64,000 bases of DNA from Setophaga petechia. Its lineage: Eukaryota > Chordata > Aves > Passeriformes > Parulidae. The notes under the pieces were generated by a model. It was not told where the DNA came from and made no database searches. It worked only from the letters and a program-made list of their open reading frames with translations. The stretch lies in the NCBI GenBank assembly GCA_024362935.1, contig JANCRA010000008.1, positions 29,196,557 to 29,260,556 of the forward strand, given 5' to 3'. The position numbers and the translations under genes were made by a program. Each line of letters starts with the position of its first letter. Within the stretch, counting starts at the first letter, position 1. Positions 1 to 14,049 of the stretch are shown here, one piece after another.

Positions 1-2379
1 ATATACTAGTAGGACTGTCATATATATGACCAAAGCAATAAAGATCATTCTACTCCATGTTCAGTCAGCTTGACTGGAACACAGCAGCTACTTCCCAGAA
101 TCATACTTCAAGAAAGCAGAGAAATAACATAAATGCTCAGGAGAAGAATGGTGGTAGGTTTAGGAAACACCGCCTGTGGAGACAGGTGGGAGAAATTATT
201 GCTCAGCCTTGGAAAAAATGTACTGAGGAGAATCTCTAACACCATTTTAAGATCTGCAGTGAAACATAACCTTATCAATACTCTATCATATTCAGAGAGA
301 GGGAGACAAAAGGTAATCAGCTTCAACGGTATTGTGGAATCACAGAGTGGCTCAAGTTGGAAGTGACCTCAAAGATCTTGTTCCAAACACCCTATCACAG
401 GCAGGGATGTCACCCTCTAGACCACCCACTGAATTTAAAATCACAACTCAACAATATAGAAAAAAAAAAACCCAGCAAGATTCTTACAGCTCCTTCTCAG
501 TCTTCCTTGGCAGCAGATAGGCCTAAGGCCACACTGCTGCACTGACCTTAAACCCAGACTGCCAAAACCACAGCATGGAATAGGTGCACTTGGATCCTGA
601 AAAATACATAGAAAGTCACATGGAAACCAGTGCAGCATTCATTCACCTTTCTTCAGTAAGTAACTTCTAATGTTTTTGTGGTTTTAAGAAATATTATCCA
701 CAAATTAGTACTCTGGCATAAATTAACATTTTTAGCTGCTGCTTCAGGACTGCTAGTACAGTTCTAGGGTGAAACAACTGAATCAGCATAGTAATATAAA
801 ACCTTGACATATTCATGGATAATTCTAATACACTAAAAGTATTATCTTCTTGGAATGAATACATACAGGTAGAATATATATATACATACAAGTAGAAAAT
901 TATAGCAGATTAATATAAATATTCTGAATAATGATAGGCATTGCAATGTTTTTAAATGTTAATACTGATAAACAAGTCAATTGCAAATGCATTCTGTAAC
1001 TGTAGCACCGTTATTAAAATCAAGAGAGGTTTGCAAGTATTTTTATTGATAGAATAAATGAAATTACTTGAGAGTGTGCCATCTGTTGAGTAAAAATCAT
1101 AATATAAAGATAATTAAAATTGTATTACTAATTAATAGCAATACATCAAATACATCCTTTTAGAAAAACTTCAGTATTCAAAGCTACACCACTGCAGGAG
1201 GGGCACACCTGGATTCCATCCAGGGATCAACTGCATCCCTTTATAGCAGATATTTCACCTGACCTTCTAATCTAAAGCTTGTGCTTGCTACTTTACAGTC
1301 AGCTTTTCTTCAAGCCAACTTGTCAAACACATGGATCATGTTTTCCAAATGCCAGCAATAATCTGAAGTACGATCACCCAGAATACCTTATCTTCAGGAA
1401 AGCAATAGGTGGGGTCATTCTCTTGTGTTAAGAAAACAGAAATAAGTGTTCAACATGACAAGCCTCACATCTCTGAGACTCAGCTAGCCATGCAAATCTT
1501 TGCTTATCAGGACCCACATTTCCCCATCAGCTTGGATTCCTTTATCTGCTAGCCTGAGGTGCCACACAGGGCCTAGGCTTCCACACAACACAACTCTAGA
1601 AACAGAGCTGTTCTCTAGGCCTGCCATGCTCCTACAGGAGCCTCAATGAAAGTCAGAAATGGCTGATGAAAGACTGGTGAGAAAAACAAATGGCAACTCC
1701 AGTACCAATTACTGGCTTAACTATATGCAAGTTCTAATGCCGCTGAAATCAGTTAAGATGGCATCACCTTTTAATCTTTATAACAAATGTGAGAAGTTCT
1801 CCAATGTTTAATTCAAGTGTTGCAAATTTAATGTGTTATCTGTTGGATAAGAGTGTGATTTTCAGAGCTAATCTAGGTTGGTGACGGAGATGATTATATG
1901 TCCAGCCTTAATCTTTACATGAACTGGAACATGCTTGGGGAACTGTTCTGCCTGGGTAACTGCTATCAAATCATCCAATGTATACAATATATGCATCTGA
2001 ATCCTTTCAATACTCTATCCTAGAGTGTATAATTTGAAGATTAGGTAAGTTTAATTGATGCTTAAAATAAAAGAATTTTCCAAATTATACTGACTTGGGA
2101 TGTTGCAAGAATGTCTCAAAATTTAAACCTAGAGTTTGCTGATAAACCAAACAGATAAGGTGTTGTGTTAATCAATCACAATAGGATTCTTCCAAGTCTC
2201 TTTTTACCAGAGCCCAGAGTAGTTTTTGATACTTTGGTATATTTCTACAAAAAGGTTATTACTAAGAACAGTGAGTGACTAAAAAAAGGGCACAAGTTGT
2301 GAGATCACAGTTTGTCAGGCAACAATATCTGGAGACAAAACTCTGTCTGTCTTTGTCTGTGGACCTGTGAGGTGACCAA
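1..2379. other. Intergenic, nothing recognised
   Basis: AT-rich single-copy-looking sequence. No exon with family similarity, repeat or RNA gene that I can support. All open frames are under 80 codons. Confidence 0.7.
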
Positions 2380-2465
2380 ATCACAGAATAATCTGAGTTG
2401 TAAGGGTTCCACAAGGATCATCAAGTCCAACTCCTGGCCCTACACAGGGCCAGTCCCAAGAAATG
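2380..2465 (-). mobile_element. Short CR1 3'-end fragment
   Basis: About 85 bp reading TCACAGAATAATCTGAGTTG, a CACAAGGATCATCAAGTCCA block, and CTCCTGGCCCTACACAGGGC. This is the reverse complement of a CR1 3' end, related to the copy at 58590. The homology stops abruptly after GTCCCAAGAA. Confidence 0.85.
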
Positions 2466-3576
2466 ACAAATGAGGAATTTTTCCTTCGGATATGAAATCG
2501 GGTAACATTTGATATATTAAACAATTCTCATACTTTTCTCAATCTAACACTTTCTAAATCATGCCCCCTTCATCCCTCAAAAAAGGTGTTGAAGTTTTTC
2601 TTGTTGAAGTTATTCCTTCTACATCCTGGACTCCAGTTCTTCCCTCTTATTTTCATAAAAACTTACTGAAGTGTTTCCTCTGGTTCTCTTTGTTTAAAAT
2701 AGACATGCAAGATACTTTTATTTCATGAAAGTTACAAGCAGGTAAGAAGTTAACAATTAATAGTATGTTTTTCATACTAGTAGTGCCAATTATATGCTGT
2801 TTAAGCTTATCATCTAATTGCATGGTAGTGCTGGCTTCAGAGATGGCATGACATTAAGTCAGACTTGTGCTGCATTTCCCAGCAGTGGAATATTCAATTA
2901 TTTGTTCTGACTCATGTAATTCCCTGTATTCCAAGCTTGTTAATGTCATTACAGGGCTGAAATAAAGTGATTACTCTAAATGAGTATTTATCCAATAGGC
3001 AATGCAATTCCTGCCTCCTCTGGCTGACAACAGATGATTGCAAGTATTCTCTTCTACTCCCTCCCCTGCACTTCCCCCTCCTTCCCCTGTCAAGGAGGAA
3101 ACCATAACATGGTGGTGGCTCTGTGAAATACTGTCAGATGGCGTAAAATATATATAATAAAATAAAGAGAAGCACAACCTTCCCCAGCAGAGTTAAAGCT
3201 AATGACCACTGCTTCCACTCCCAGTCAGTGATGACAGGTTGAACTAACTGATAATGGCATGCCTGCTGTTGAGCTGGCCACTTATGTTATTTCTCTTGAC
3301 ATGGTTCTGGGGAAGGCCTAATTTTTTTGACATTTGACCATGCAAATTTGAGTCCTGATACATTATTCTGCATTTACATCCTCCCAGTGTTGCTGTTTAA
3401 AATGTGCTACAAGCTCCTTGAGCTCAGCTAATAAAGGCCACAGAATGAAAGAAAGTTAAATATGAATGTAAAAGGAGACCTAAATGAAGGGCTAGCTTGT
3501 ACATCTCATAGATGACCTTCTGGAAATGAGCAAGTGGAAAATCCTTTTTAAAGCAAATGGTAAGAAGTGTAACACC

Positions 3577-3592
3577 TTTTTTTTTTTTTTTT
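3577..3592. repeat. Poly(T) tract
   Basis: Sixteen T residues followed by CAAAAATTTTTT. No SINE or LINE body is recognisable next to it. Confidence 0.9.
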
Positions 3593-6500
3593 CAAAAATT
3601 TTTTAAAGATTCTAAAATATTCACAAAAAGGAAAACATTAAGTTTTACATAGACATTTCTTCGACCAGCAATTCAGCTGAGTGTATTTTAAGGCTAGGTT
3701 CCATTAATGACTCTTAGTAATACACCTTTCCCAAAGAACCAGAAATTCAGTGCTTCATTAAATATAAGGAAAAAATACAGCCTACTCTCTCTCTCTTTCT
3801 TTTCACTTGCTCTTAAATTTTTCACATTGTTCAAGTCCAAATGTATTACCTGTGAGCAAACCCAACTTTTTTCCATCTCTTATAATTAATTTGTATACAT
3901 TTACTGCTTATGAACAGCAGTAGCTTGACAGCTCTGAAAAAAACATCTCCTTTAGCTACAGAGAGGGTGCAGATTGCGCCTGTGGCTCCCCTGCTAAGGC
4001 TTTTACATTAAACCTGAATGCATCAAATTCAGGGAGAGGTCAGCATCACATGGACCATCTATACTTCTGTAAGTCAGAGAAGTTGTGGTAAAACTTTCAA
4101 CCCCAGGTCCTTCTCTGTTACCTTCTCTCTTTCTTGTTGACTGTTTACTACAACAAACCTCTCCATGCATAAGCCAATATAGAAATTTTTCTGGCTTGCA
4201 TGTTCTGCCTCACTCTCACATAAGAATACCAGTAATGAGATGGCTGCAAGAGGATTATTCTGCATCCAGACTCTGGTGTCTGCCATGCAGCTAGTACAAC
4301 AAATATACCAGACTTCCCCTAGCCAATCATTCCGGAAAACAATGCATTTCATAAAGAGCACAAATGAGGATCTCTAAAGACAAAACAGAAATTTACTCTA
4401 AACAAGAAAATTTTAACCACTGTGCAATCTGGACCTCCAATCAACACTAAAGCTACTTACTGTAGCTTGGTTTTGACTATATTCATTTATAGTCTCCTTA
4501 GTTTCCCTCCACATTTATTTGATTTCATGTTTGCCAATGACTAAATACTCTGCAACATGAAATATAAGTCATGGTCTTCTGTGATCTCAGTATGTTTCCT
4601 CTAGAAAACTTGAAGATGTTAACATTGCACTCTATCTTGCAGCAACTGCATTATAGTACATCATACTGTTACCAGTGTGGGATATTACATTACGTTATAA
4701 GGAAAGGAAAGTAACATCAAAAGGGCTGGATTTCTTTTATTTTTATTTCTTTTATCTGCTGATATAAAGACTTGGTTTTCAAATTCTCATTTGACACACA
4801 TTCAATGGGTATCTTAAATCTAGCTCAGACTGTCCAATAGTTGAAAAGGATCTTACCATCAGTCAGTAACCATGTAAATCTGAAGGCACTTCCTCCAGTT
4901 TTCAAGAGTTTCTTTTGAAACCAGCAGCAATTTGATCAGTCATCTTGTATTCACACCAAGGTCAAGGAACATGATTTTTTTCCTTACCTACTCTAAATAG
5001 ATGGTTCCTCCAGAAGGCTCAGTCAATTTGCAGAGGTACCTGAAATCCTTAGTATTTCTCTCTCTCTCACCTGGTCCACAAGGAATAGCTCCAAGCTAAG
5101 GCAGCCATTTAACCTATCTTTTCCCAAGATGAATTTAGAGACACTTACCATCCTCTTATCCTGTCTCTGTGGCTAACATGGACAACAGGGAAATGCTCTC
5201 TCTTGCTTTGTGGAAAAGGAGAGGACTAGCAGGCAACTGCCAAAGCCTACATCAAAAAAAAAGGAATATAGCAGTCCAAATATCTGTCTGTATATGCTCA
5301 TTTTTACCAGAGAACCCTCGCTTCTCCTACAATACCTGCTGTGTTTAAAATGTGTTTACAAGTTACCTGGAATAAGCCAGTTTCTCTTTTTCCTCATCTT
5401 TAAGGAAACCTCATTAAAAAGAAGTGGTGGGTTTGTAGTGCTGACCAGAATTGGCACATCATTTACCACAAGAAACCAAACAAAAACTAAACTGGACGAC
5501 ACATTCCCTGTGCAAGACAGTGTTGTAAGTGAAAATCCAGGGAGGATGCTAATGAACAGCCAATAAACTAACTCAGGAATCAATTCAATTTCTACTCAAA
5601 AGATGCCGCCTGAGCAAATATTAGTATCTGTAGTTGGTCAGAAAGTAGCAGTAACAGTACCCAACTCCTTAAAAAATCCTGTAAACTCTTCTGTTTCTAC
5701 ATCTGTATAAAATATATTCTCATCATGCTACAGCATGAATCATCTTGAAAATCCCCCACCTCAAGTGCTGGGTCATCCTAGAGCAGCTGAGGCTGCAAGG
5801 GAAGCCATGAAAAACAGTTGGCTATGCAATATCTTCTCAGCATTTACCTCACTTTAACTACACAGTTACAATCTAAGACACACTCCAAATCAAACAGTAT
5901 TTCCCTCTGCAATTCTTTAATTCCACGAGGACTGATACCGGAGATACAGTTTGAACATCCATGCCAGATACTCATGTGACAGCTTTAAAAATGACACTGT
6001 GGGCATGTGAAGTCCCAATTTGCTCTGCAATTTCCTTTTCAAAATTCAACTGACACCTGCAACATTTGCTGGGCGAAAGGGATATCACATTTTAGCACTG
6101 TATTTCCCTGGAGGGAGAAAATCAGGAACATACCAGAATTCATCACCAGTCTGGTTTTGTAATCCAGTAACACAATAGCCATGAATCCAGTAATACAAAA
6201 AAGTAAAGATCTGAAGCAAACAGATACCAGTTTTTCAAAGAAATGTGGTGCAGTTAGTTTTTAAACACTGCAAAGTGTGTTTCTCTGGGGGAAAGAAATT
6301 CCAAAGGCACAGTGGCATGGGTGGAAACCAGAAGAGAGAAAAAGGACACAGGTCAAAACTAGAAACACCTTCAAGATCATGCTTCCTCTCCTTTTACTAT
6401 TGGAAAAAAATCCACTGAGTGCAAGTGCTGCTCAGTAGTTATTTACTTAGAAAGGCTGATATCCATCAATGCAAGCTCAAGGCTTTCTAGACCTACCCAG

Positions 6501-7766
6501 GCTGTCTCCATTTCACTTTGAACATTTCTCACCTAAGAACTTGCCAGGGAAATGAAGGACTAAAATAAATGATATGACAATGGAAAGGGATCATATTAAG
6601 TCCTTAGAAAAGTGTAAAAACATGAGAGTGGCTATTTTGTTCCAAATACAAAATCTCTTCTCATGGTCAGATTATTACACCTCTCCTACACCAACGAAAG
6701 AAGACTTGGGACTTGAAAATACCTTACAGTTCCAATCTAATTTTTATAGCTTGCAACAGCACTGCATAAATTGCATGGGCTGTCTGAGATTAAAATTAGC
6801 CTATTTCTACAGCAAATTACTTTAAATATTAGCATTTTCCTATTTATATCTCAGCAAATAACCCAAATTGTGTAGCCATATTGAATAACAGCTATCTACT
6901 ACACAGTTTCAGCTTTTTTCATGTCAAAGTGACTTAAAAAAAAGCAATGCAAATATTTGAGTATTAGATGCATGTAGGCATATACTGCCCTCTGCAAATT
7001 GAAATTAAACCATCTGGGATTCTGTATTTAAAGAAGAAGTATGTTAATAATACATATACAATAGGTTTAGAAACATTCAGCTGTTATCTAAGTACTCACA
7101 TAACTTGAAGCATACATTTAATTCTTTCCTAAGTTATGACCATGTTTTATGGAATATCCATTCAGATGTTCTCATGATAATTGAAAAGTATTCAGCCAGC
7201 AGCTGCATCTTCAAAAACACAGCCTGAATTACTGACCAGTTATGAAAACATCACTTAATATCTCAAAATGGAACTTCTAATGATGAGAATTTAAGGGCTA
7301 TTAGAGGATTTTAAATAAAGTTACAAAATTCACAGATAAGAGAGCAATAAAGCTTGGTCAAGTTATCAATAATGAAATCAGAATACCAAGTTCAGTTAAT
7401 GCCTAAACAGAGATAACTGGTCTATGCAGAGCAAGCAGGTAGATCCCTTCCAAAGACCATTACTTCTTAAAATCCCATCTCTTTACAAGATTAATATAGG
7501 ATTAATATCACTGCAGCCGTATTTTTGTCACTTTAGCTAACCACAAATATTCTGCTTCTACACGACATTACCTTAATGCTAGCTAAGTATAACTTGCCAT
7601 GCTCTGGGCTTATTTGCTGCTGCAATTTCAGCTTGCACTCATACTTTGTCCCAAGCAATAAATTAAAAAAAAATCCTACGAGACTAAAATAACTTTTTCC
7701 AGAGCCATTTTGATCTTGCCTGTCCCAACCTGCTATTTCTGCTATCTTTGCAGTTTCTGTTATTAA

Positions 7767-7784
7767 TATATATATATATATATA
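7767..7784. repeat. (TA)n microsatellite
   Basis: About nine uninterrupted TA units. Confidence 0.95.
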
Positions 7785-10700
7785 ACCTCGATTAAGCAAT
7801 AGAGTTAGGCCACAGATTTTCTACTCTATTAGGCCTTGTGCTCTCTCAGTCTTTATGCTCAGCTTACAGAGTGATGTGGATTTTCCATTTTTCAGAGGAT
7901 ATGTAAAGTAGCAGTTAATTAATTTGGAGAGAAGAAGGGACAGCAACATACAATGCTAAACTAACTCTAAAGCATAAAGAAATGTTTAGAACCCAGCCTG
8001 ATCCAGCAGAGAACAAATTAACAGCCAGAAGTTGGGCAGCAAAGACCAGATAACTGACCCGAAAGAGTGAGAATACACTCCCAACAAAGAGGCTACAGTG
8101 ACACAAAGTGGAAAGGATACAGCAACACAGAAAAGTGAATAAACTCTCAGAGATTCCTGTTCAAAATACACTCACTGGTTGTCGCTTTTAAAAAGAAAAA
8201 TCTACATCAAAGTAAGACAAAGACCAAGGGCTGCAAGTGCCCTGAAACACAGCTCAGCACTGCAAAAGGACATACTTTCCTGGATTATCCATCAAAAGTT
8301 CTGTCCATTTCTCCCTGACCTTGTCCTGGGAAGCCTGGGAAAGGTTGGCCCTGGCAAGTCACACACTGCTTGCTACTTGAATCAATTCATTTACTGCTGC
8401 TCATTTACTCTCACTACCAGCCATAAACACAAACAGGAAGCAGTATGTATTGAAAGCAACATGAAAGGAGATGGAGAGGCAAACTGGAGTGGGAAGTGGA
8501 AAAAGAGGAAAGCTTAAACAGTGAAGTACGTGCTCCAGATAACTTCAGGCAACTCAAGAGTAGCTGCATTACCAACACTTCAGACAATACTGAAGTAGCT
8601 CTGCTGTAAAAGGACATCCTGATACAGAAGTCTTAGCAAACCTAAAAAGCACCAGTGCTGTTTCTATGTACAACTTGAATGACTGGACTCCCTAGGAGAT
8701 GAAGCATGGGAGATAGCAATGTAATGCAGAATGCACACAGTGAGAGGGTATTTCAGAGATTTGTCAAGAAGCAACAGGACCAAACACAGTCTGATCTCAA
8801 TACATGAGAGCGTATTCTCTTATCAACAGCTGTGTCTAGCTTTCTTGAAGAGCAGCTCTCAGTCACCCTTCCTGTGTGATGATCTGCTAACCTCCTGTGC
8901 AGATGCCACATGCCTGATCTACCCCAGATACAATGCCTTGTTCAACTTGTAGCAGTTTCTACTGGTCCCACAGGAAAAAAGGGATTTGGACATTTCTCCC
9001 GGACTACAGAACAGAGGCAGTAGCTTGAACTACTTGTCAAATGCCAAAACTCTATCATAAATGACTACTGTGTGTATGCATGGCAACCTGGATTTAGTAG
9101 ACAGGTGCAGAGGAGACACTCTGGGCACATGGTGGAAACTCAGTGAATCCAGAGTGTGTCAGACTTGCTGCACACACAGAGCCTGCACGCTTGGCAAGAC
9201 AGGCATGTCCTGCTTGTCAGTCACTGCACGTGTCCAGCATTGTGTCTCTGGGTGCTGAGCTGCTGGGCAGCTGAAGTCCATTTGCACGGTCACCATCTGT
9301 ACATACAACTGACTTGAGGGTAGCAGTAGGACAGCCCTTTGGAGACAGCACAAACCTATCTGTGAAACCCACCACATTCCTGATCCAACAGCCCTGTGGC
9401 CAAAAAGATCATGGAGCTGTAGAGAGCAGCAGGTATCATTGCAGGAAACAAAGGGCTTCCCTATAAAGAAAAATAGGGATGGACTATTTGCGAAAGGAAG
9501 TGTCAAATTTCTACCCTCTTTCCCTCAGTTTCATGAAACTGCTTGAGAACATGGTGAGTAGATCTCCTTAGTTTTGCCAAAGATGTAAAATCTGCAGAAA
9601 TATTTTGTCACTCTCAGACTCACAGTTGAAAACTACAAGGCAACAAACACAATGGAGATGGTTTAGTCATAAACAGGCTGTCCCAAATGAGTTGGTCCAT
9701 CTACAGGAACCAGTGCTATGCAGAGAGACTGCCCTGAAAAAGGTGTGCTTTCATTAATCCAGCATAGCCTTCTGCATAGACCAATTGTGTCTTTATGGAG
9801 CTAATCAGAGCAGAGCACATTAATCCAGACACTCTTCTTATCTTGCCAGCTGCTCCACTGAGATGCAGAACATACTTGTGTCCCCTCAGTCAGCCACAAG
9901 ACAATCGCATGAATGTCTGCCATGAAAAATTCATTTTTAATACCCACTCTGTAGCTGGCAAGCTATCATTTGTTACCAGTCTCATGGAGTGACTTCAAAA
10001 GATGAAGAAAATGTCCTTGCAAAACAGAGAATCTGGCTGCACATTTAAATATGACAAACACAAAGGTGGATGTATTAACCAGACCTTTTCATGGAGACAA
10101 AAGCAGAACAAGCATCAGGGAAATAAAGCTGGCATCCAGTCTACCCAGCTGATAGCAAGGATGCTACATGAGTCAGTTCAAATACTTTAACAGGCCATTC
10201 ACATGAATCAGGAAATAAAAAGAGCTAGGGAACACAAAGTTCTTTCTTACATGAAACAGCCTCTTAACAAGTGCGTCTGGAGTGTGAAAGTGCACCTCTC
10301 CTGTTGGGGGGACAAAAATCATGAACTCTTCCTTCATGAAACTGCTGCTGGAATTTGCTGAGAACCGGCCTTCATATTTGGTTACACTTCTGGAAAATTA
10401 TTCTATTTATATACAGTGGGAGAGGTATAATTCACTTCAGTTTCCATTTGAAAGTTGTCCTTCTGTTAGTGTCAGTATTGTTTTTTGTTGTTTCAGAAGT
10501 CAGATCCTGACCATTTCATGGCTTTGCTACAGTGGTCTGTTTAGGAATGGTGATTTAGGAAGGGTATACTCCAATTTAGTACTCCCACCAAAACCCACGC
10601 CACTGCCCCTCTCCTGCAGTGCACTTGAGAGGGGAGTTGGAGGCACAAAAGGCATAGAATAATGTGCAAAGAATAATTTCCTGGAAACAACAATGAGAAA

Positions 10701-13700
10701 AGAAAACTAACAGTAACAGCAACAATATTAATAACAAAAGTGTGCAAAAAAGTGATTCATGACAAAATGCTCACCGTGGAGCACACAATTCCAGCCATGC
10801 CACCCTGATGGCAACAGAGCCTTTCCTTTCAGAAGGGAAGTCCCTTCCCTTGGCCCCCAAAACGAGGTACAGAATAACCTCTAGGTCCCAGCCATGCTCC
10901 CTCCTGGTTACTGCAAAATTAACCCTGTCCTTACCAGAACCCGAGCATGCTCATACTGGAGAAAACTGAGGTTTCAAAGTAATAAAACTGCAAAGCACAG
11001 CAGCATTTTCTGATATTGGGTTTGAATCTTTTAAAATCTTTGGATGGCGCATAAATTTTGAAAGCTGCTTTTTTTTAATTCTCTCCTTGTAACATTACCT
11101 TTTGATAGTTTTGTCAGGATTAGGCTGAAGCAAACTTAAGCCTTTTTTTTTTTTCCTTTTTACCCAAAAGGAGCTGGAATCTGTTCTGGAGCCTCATTTG
11201 TTACATCTGGAGCTAGTATCAGGCTTTTGATCAGACCAAGCCTTGCAGATGGAAAAGTTCTACTTTAAAATTCCTCTCGTGTTTGGAGATGTCAATAAAG
11301 TTCTTTTAAAGTGTCAGAAGTGATTGCTCTGTTTGTAGTTTTGCTAATACCAATTACAATGGTATTGTCTCCAGTCAGAGGAAGGTATAAAGAAACAACT
11401 AAATAAGCTCTTCTCATTCCCCTACCCACTCAGACACTAAACTGCACATAAACACCTAGGCACAGGAAGAGATGCACACATGCACACACATGCCACTCTG
11501 CTTCTTTGGAAGGAATACATTAAAGTATTGGCCCTGTGGAATAATGAAGGAAGTATGTAAATACAGCACTCTATTCTTTCAAGAAAAGCTTTAAAAATGC
11601 ACATATTCCACTCCCCCTAAATTATGGTAGAAGATGGGTCATAATAGCTAATGTAGTAGGCAAGGAGGGAGAATGGAGCACAATTCCCTAAACTCGATAA
11701 AATAAGCAATTACTCTTGTTATCTGAATGGCTCTGTCAGTGGAGAAGTTGTCTGTGTCATAACAGAATCTAACAAAGGCTGTTGCCTTTAAGCATCAAAG
11801 GCTTTGGCCTTATTATCTTTCTAAGATGTGCATGTATAATAAGTTTTCCTAACAAATGGCAAGGAAGCATCTCTGGCAAAATATAAAATGGTGATAAACT
11901 ATGTCCAAATGATTAATTCACAGAAATTCTCCATCACACTGCAGCTACATGTGCCCATCTCTTCTGTTATGCCCTTGGAGATTTTCATACTAAACGTATG
12001 TGCATATTTTTCATGGCCACTGATATTTGAATTGCAGCCTGCTCCCATGCAGAACATAAAACACTTCAAACTGCATAATGCTGACTAAATTATAAGTTCT
12101 CCAGTGGCCTGAGGTAGCAAGGGCCATAATAATGAGTGTGCTTAAGTGGTTTGTGTAAATTTTTTTCCCCTTTAATTTTAATGCCCTAACTTGCTGCTGC
12201 CTTTTCTAAAGCTAGGGATTGTCTCATACAATCATAACAACAGGGAAATAGAAACTGCATTATGCTTTGAAAAAATGTGGCATACAAAGCAGAAGTTCCA
12301 CTCATCAAGCACAGTGATAGCTGATTCAGCCCTGTTGGTCACATGATAGAAAATGCTTTGGTGACTTTGTCCATACTTGTAATTATATTTGAGCTGTTCT
12401 ATGTATAAAGTCACACTTACTGGACAGAAAGCTGCAACCCTTCCAATCACATTCATATTGCACATGTAAAACAAAAAACACAAACAAAAAAAAAACACAT
12501 ATGAAGTATCATTTGATTAAAAAGACAATGAAACTAGGTAAATGAAGCCCGTAAAATACTGAGAATTTTACTTATGGTATTACAATAGGTCAAAGTGGAC
12601 AGCTGTATGAGCTGTAACACTTAGTGATTTTGCAATGTTTACAATGTTCTGGCATTGGTTATTTTTCTTGGGTTTACTCAAAAGACAAATAGATGAAAAT
12701 GCTTACACTGCAGCAATGCTCACTTCCATGGTAATTGGAAAAATATATACAAACTGTGCTAATATCCACGGATGTTTACAGTCAAGCAGATAAAAAAAGC
12801 CAGGGCACACATTAACTGCTTCTATCAACTTCCCCCACCTCTAAACAGAGACCAGTTTTGGCCAGCACATCGAGGAGCAAGGAGCTATTGACTTCACAAA
12901 TCAATGCAAAGGAAGACAGGCTCCTCAGAAAATCCTTTTCAAGTGCCCCTCTTTTGTTCCACAATGTTTTGAGAAGTTCATTTCTACATTCTCTGCTCCA
13001 CAGGATTGAGGTAGATGTTTAAATTCACTTCTCACAGGACTCAGACTGATCCCCATCTGCACCTAACCACTTCACCTAGCCTAAGGTCTGAGGCCTTCTT
13101 TGCAGATCACTGCAAATTTATGTGGTTCAAGTCAATATGGCTACACAAATCTTCCTCTGGCAACAGTCAGTGGACCTCCTCCTCTGAAGAGGAAAACATG
13201 GAGTAAAATACTTTGGAAACAGTATCTAGCAGTACCTTAAATGAAAGAAGTGAACGTGATGGCTTTCTGCCCCACCTCCAGAATTTCTCTAGAATCCAGT
13301 GCAGAGCTCCTAGGTCAGTAAGCGTGGCTCTGTCAGCATAGCATCATGACATACATTACAGTCAAAATTGCCACAATACACAGAATACCACCATACCATT
13401 TCAGAAGGCTTCAAAGCATTTGCTCTTTGTAGCTCTTCAGCCCAACCTTTTATACCCTTCATCTTACATGCCTTACACCTGTGTGCCCTCTGTGCCCTTT
13501 GGTGATTGGTCAGCACACCTCGGCACTCCGTGTCCCGTTACCTTCAATGCTGCTCACCTGTCCTGCACAGCTGCAGCCCATTTGGAGTGAGGCTCCACGG
13601 CAGCCCCACTCCCAATTAACACAAACTGTGTGCCACAGCAGTGGCTCTGCCAAATCTCTAGAAAAGCTAAGAACTCCTGAAGCAACACCAAGACCTCCCA

Positions 13701-14049
13701 GGATGTACTGTCTCCTCTCTCTGGCTTCTCTTACACATAGGAGAAATTCTCCTTCCAAAACAGAGAAATGAATATATTTTTCATGTGGCTGATTAATTCC
13801 CCGTCATTTTGGATACTGTTCAGCTATTTTATTTACTTGAACTGAGTACAAAGTGAAAAATTAAACTACTTCTTAGTTGTCAGAGTACAACCCTACTTGT
13901 TGCAGTGTCTTGACCTTCTGCAGCTCTTTTCCTCACTTTCATTTTATATTTTATGATTCAGTGATTGGGTTGCAAATATGAATTAGATTTATTTATTTAT
14001 GTATTTGTTCTGTCTTCATCCCCAAAATGAAAGCATGGTAAATTCACTG

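Larger units (their letters stand above)
2466..14049. other. Intergenic, only simple repeats recognised
   Basis: Apart from the poly(T) at 3577 and (TA)n at 7767, I see no gene or transposon. The longest frames (for example 118 codons at 5210-5566 and 115 at 9159-9506) show no domain, no biased codon use and no splice context. Old unrecognised transposon remains are likely. Confidence 0.6.
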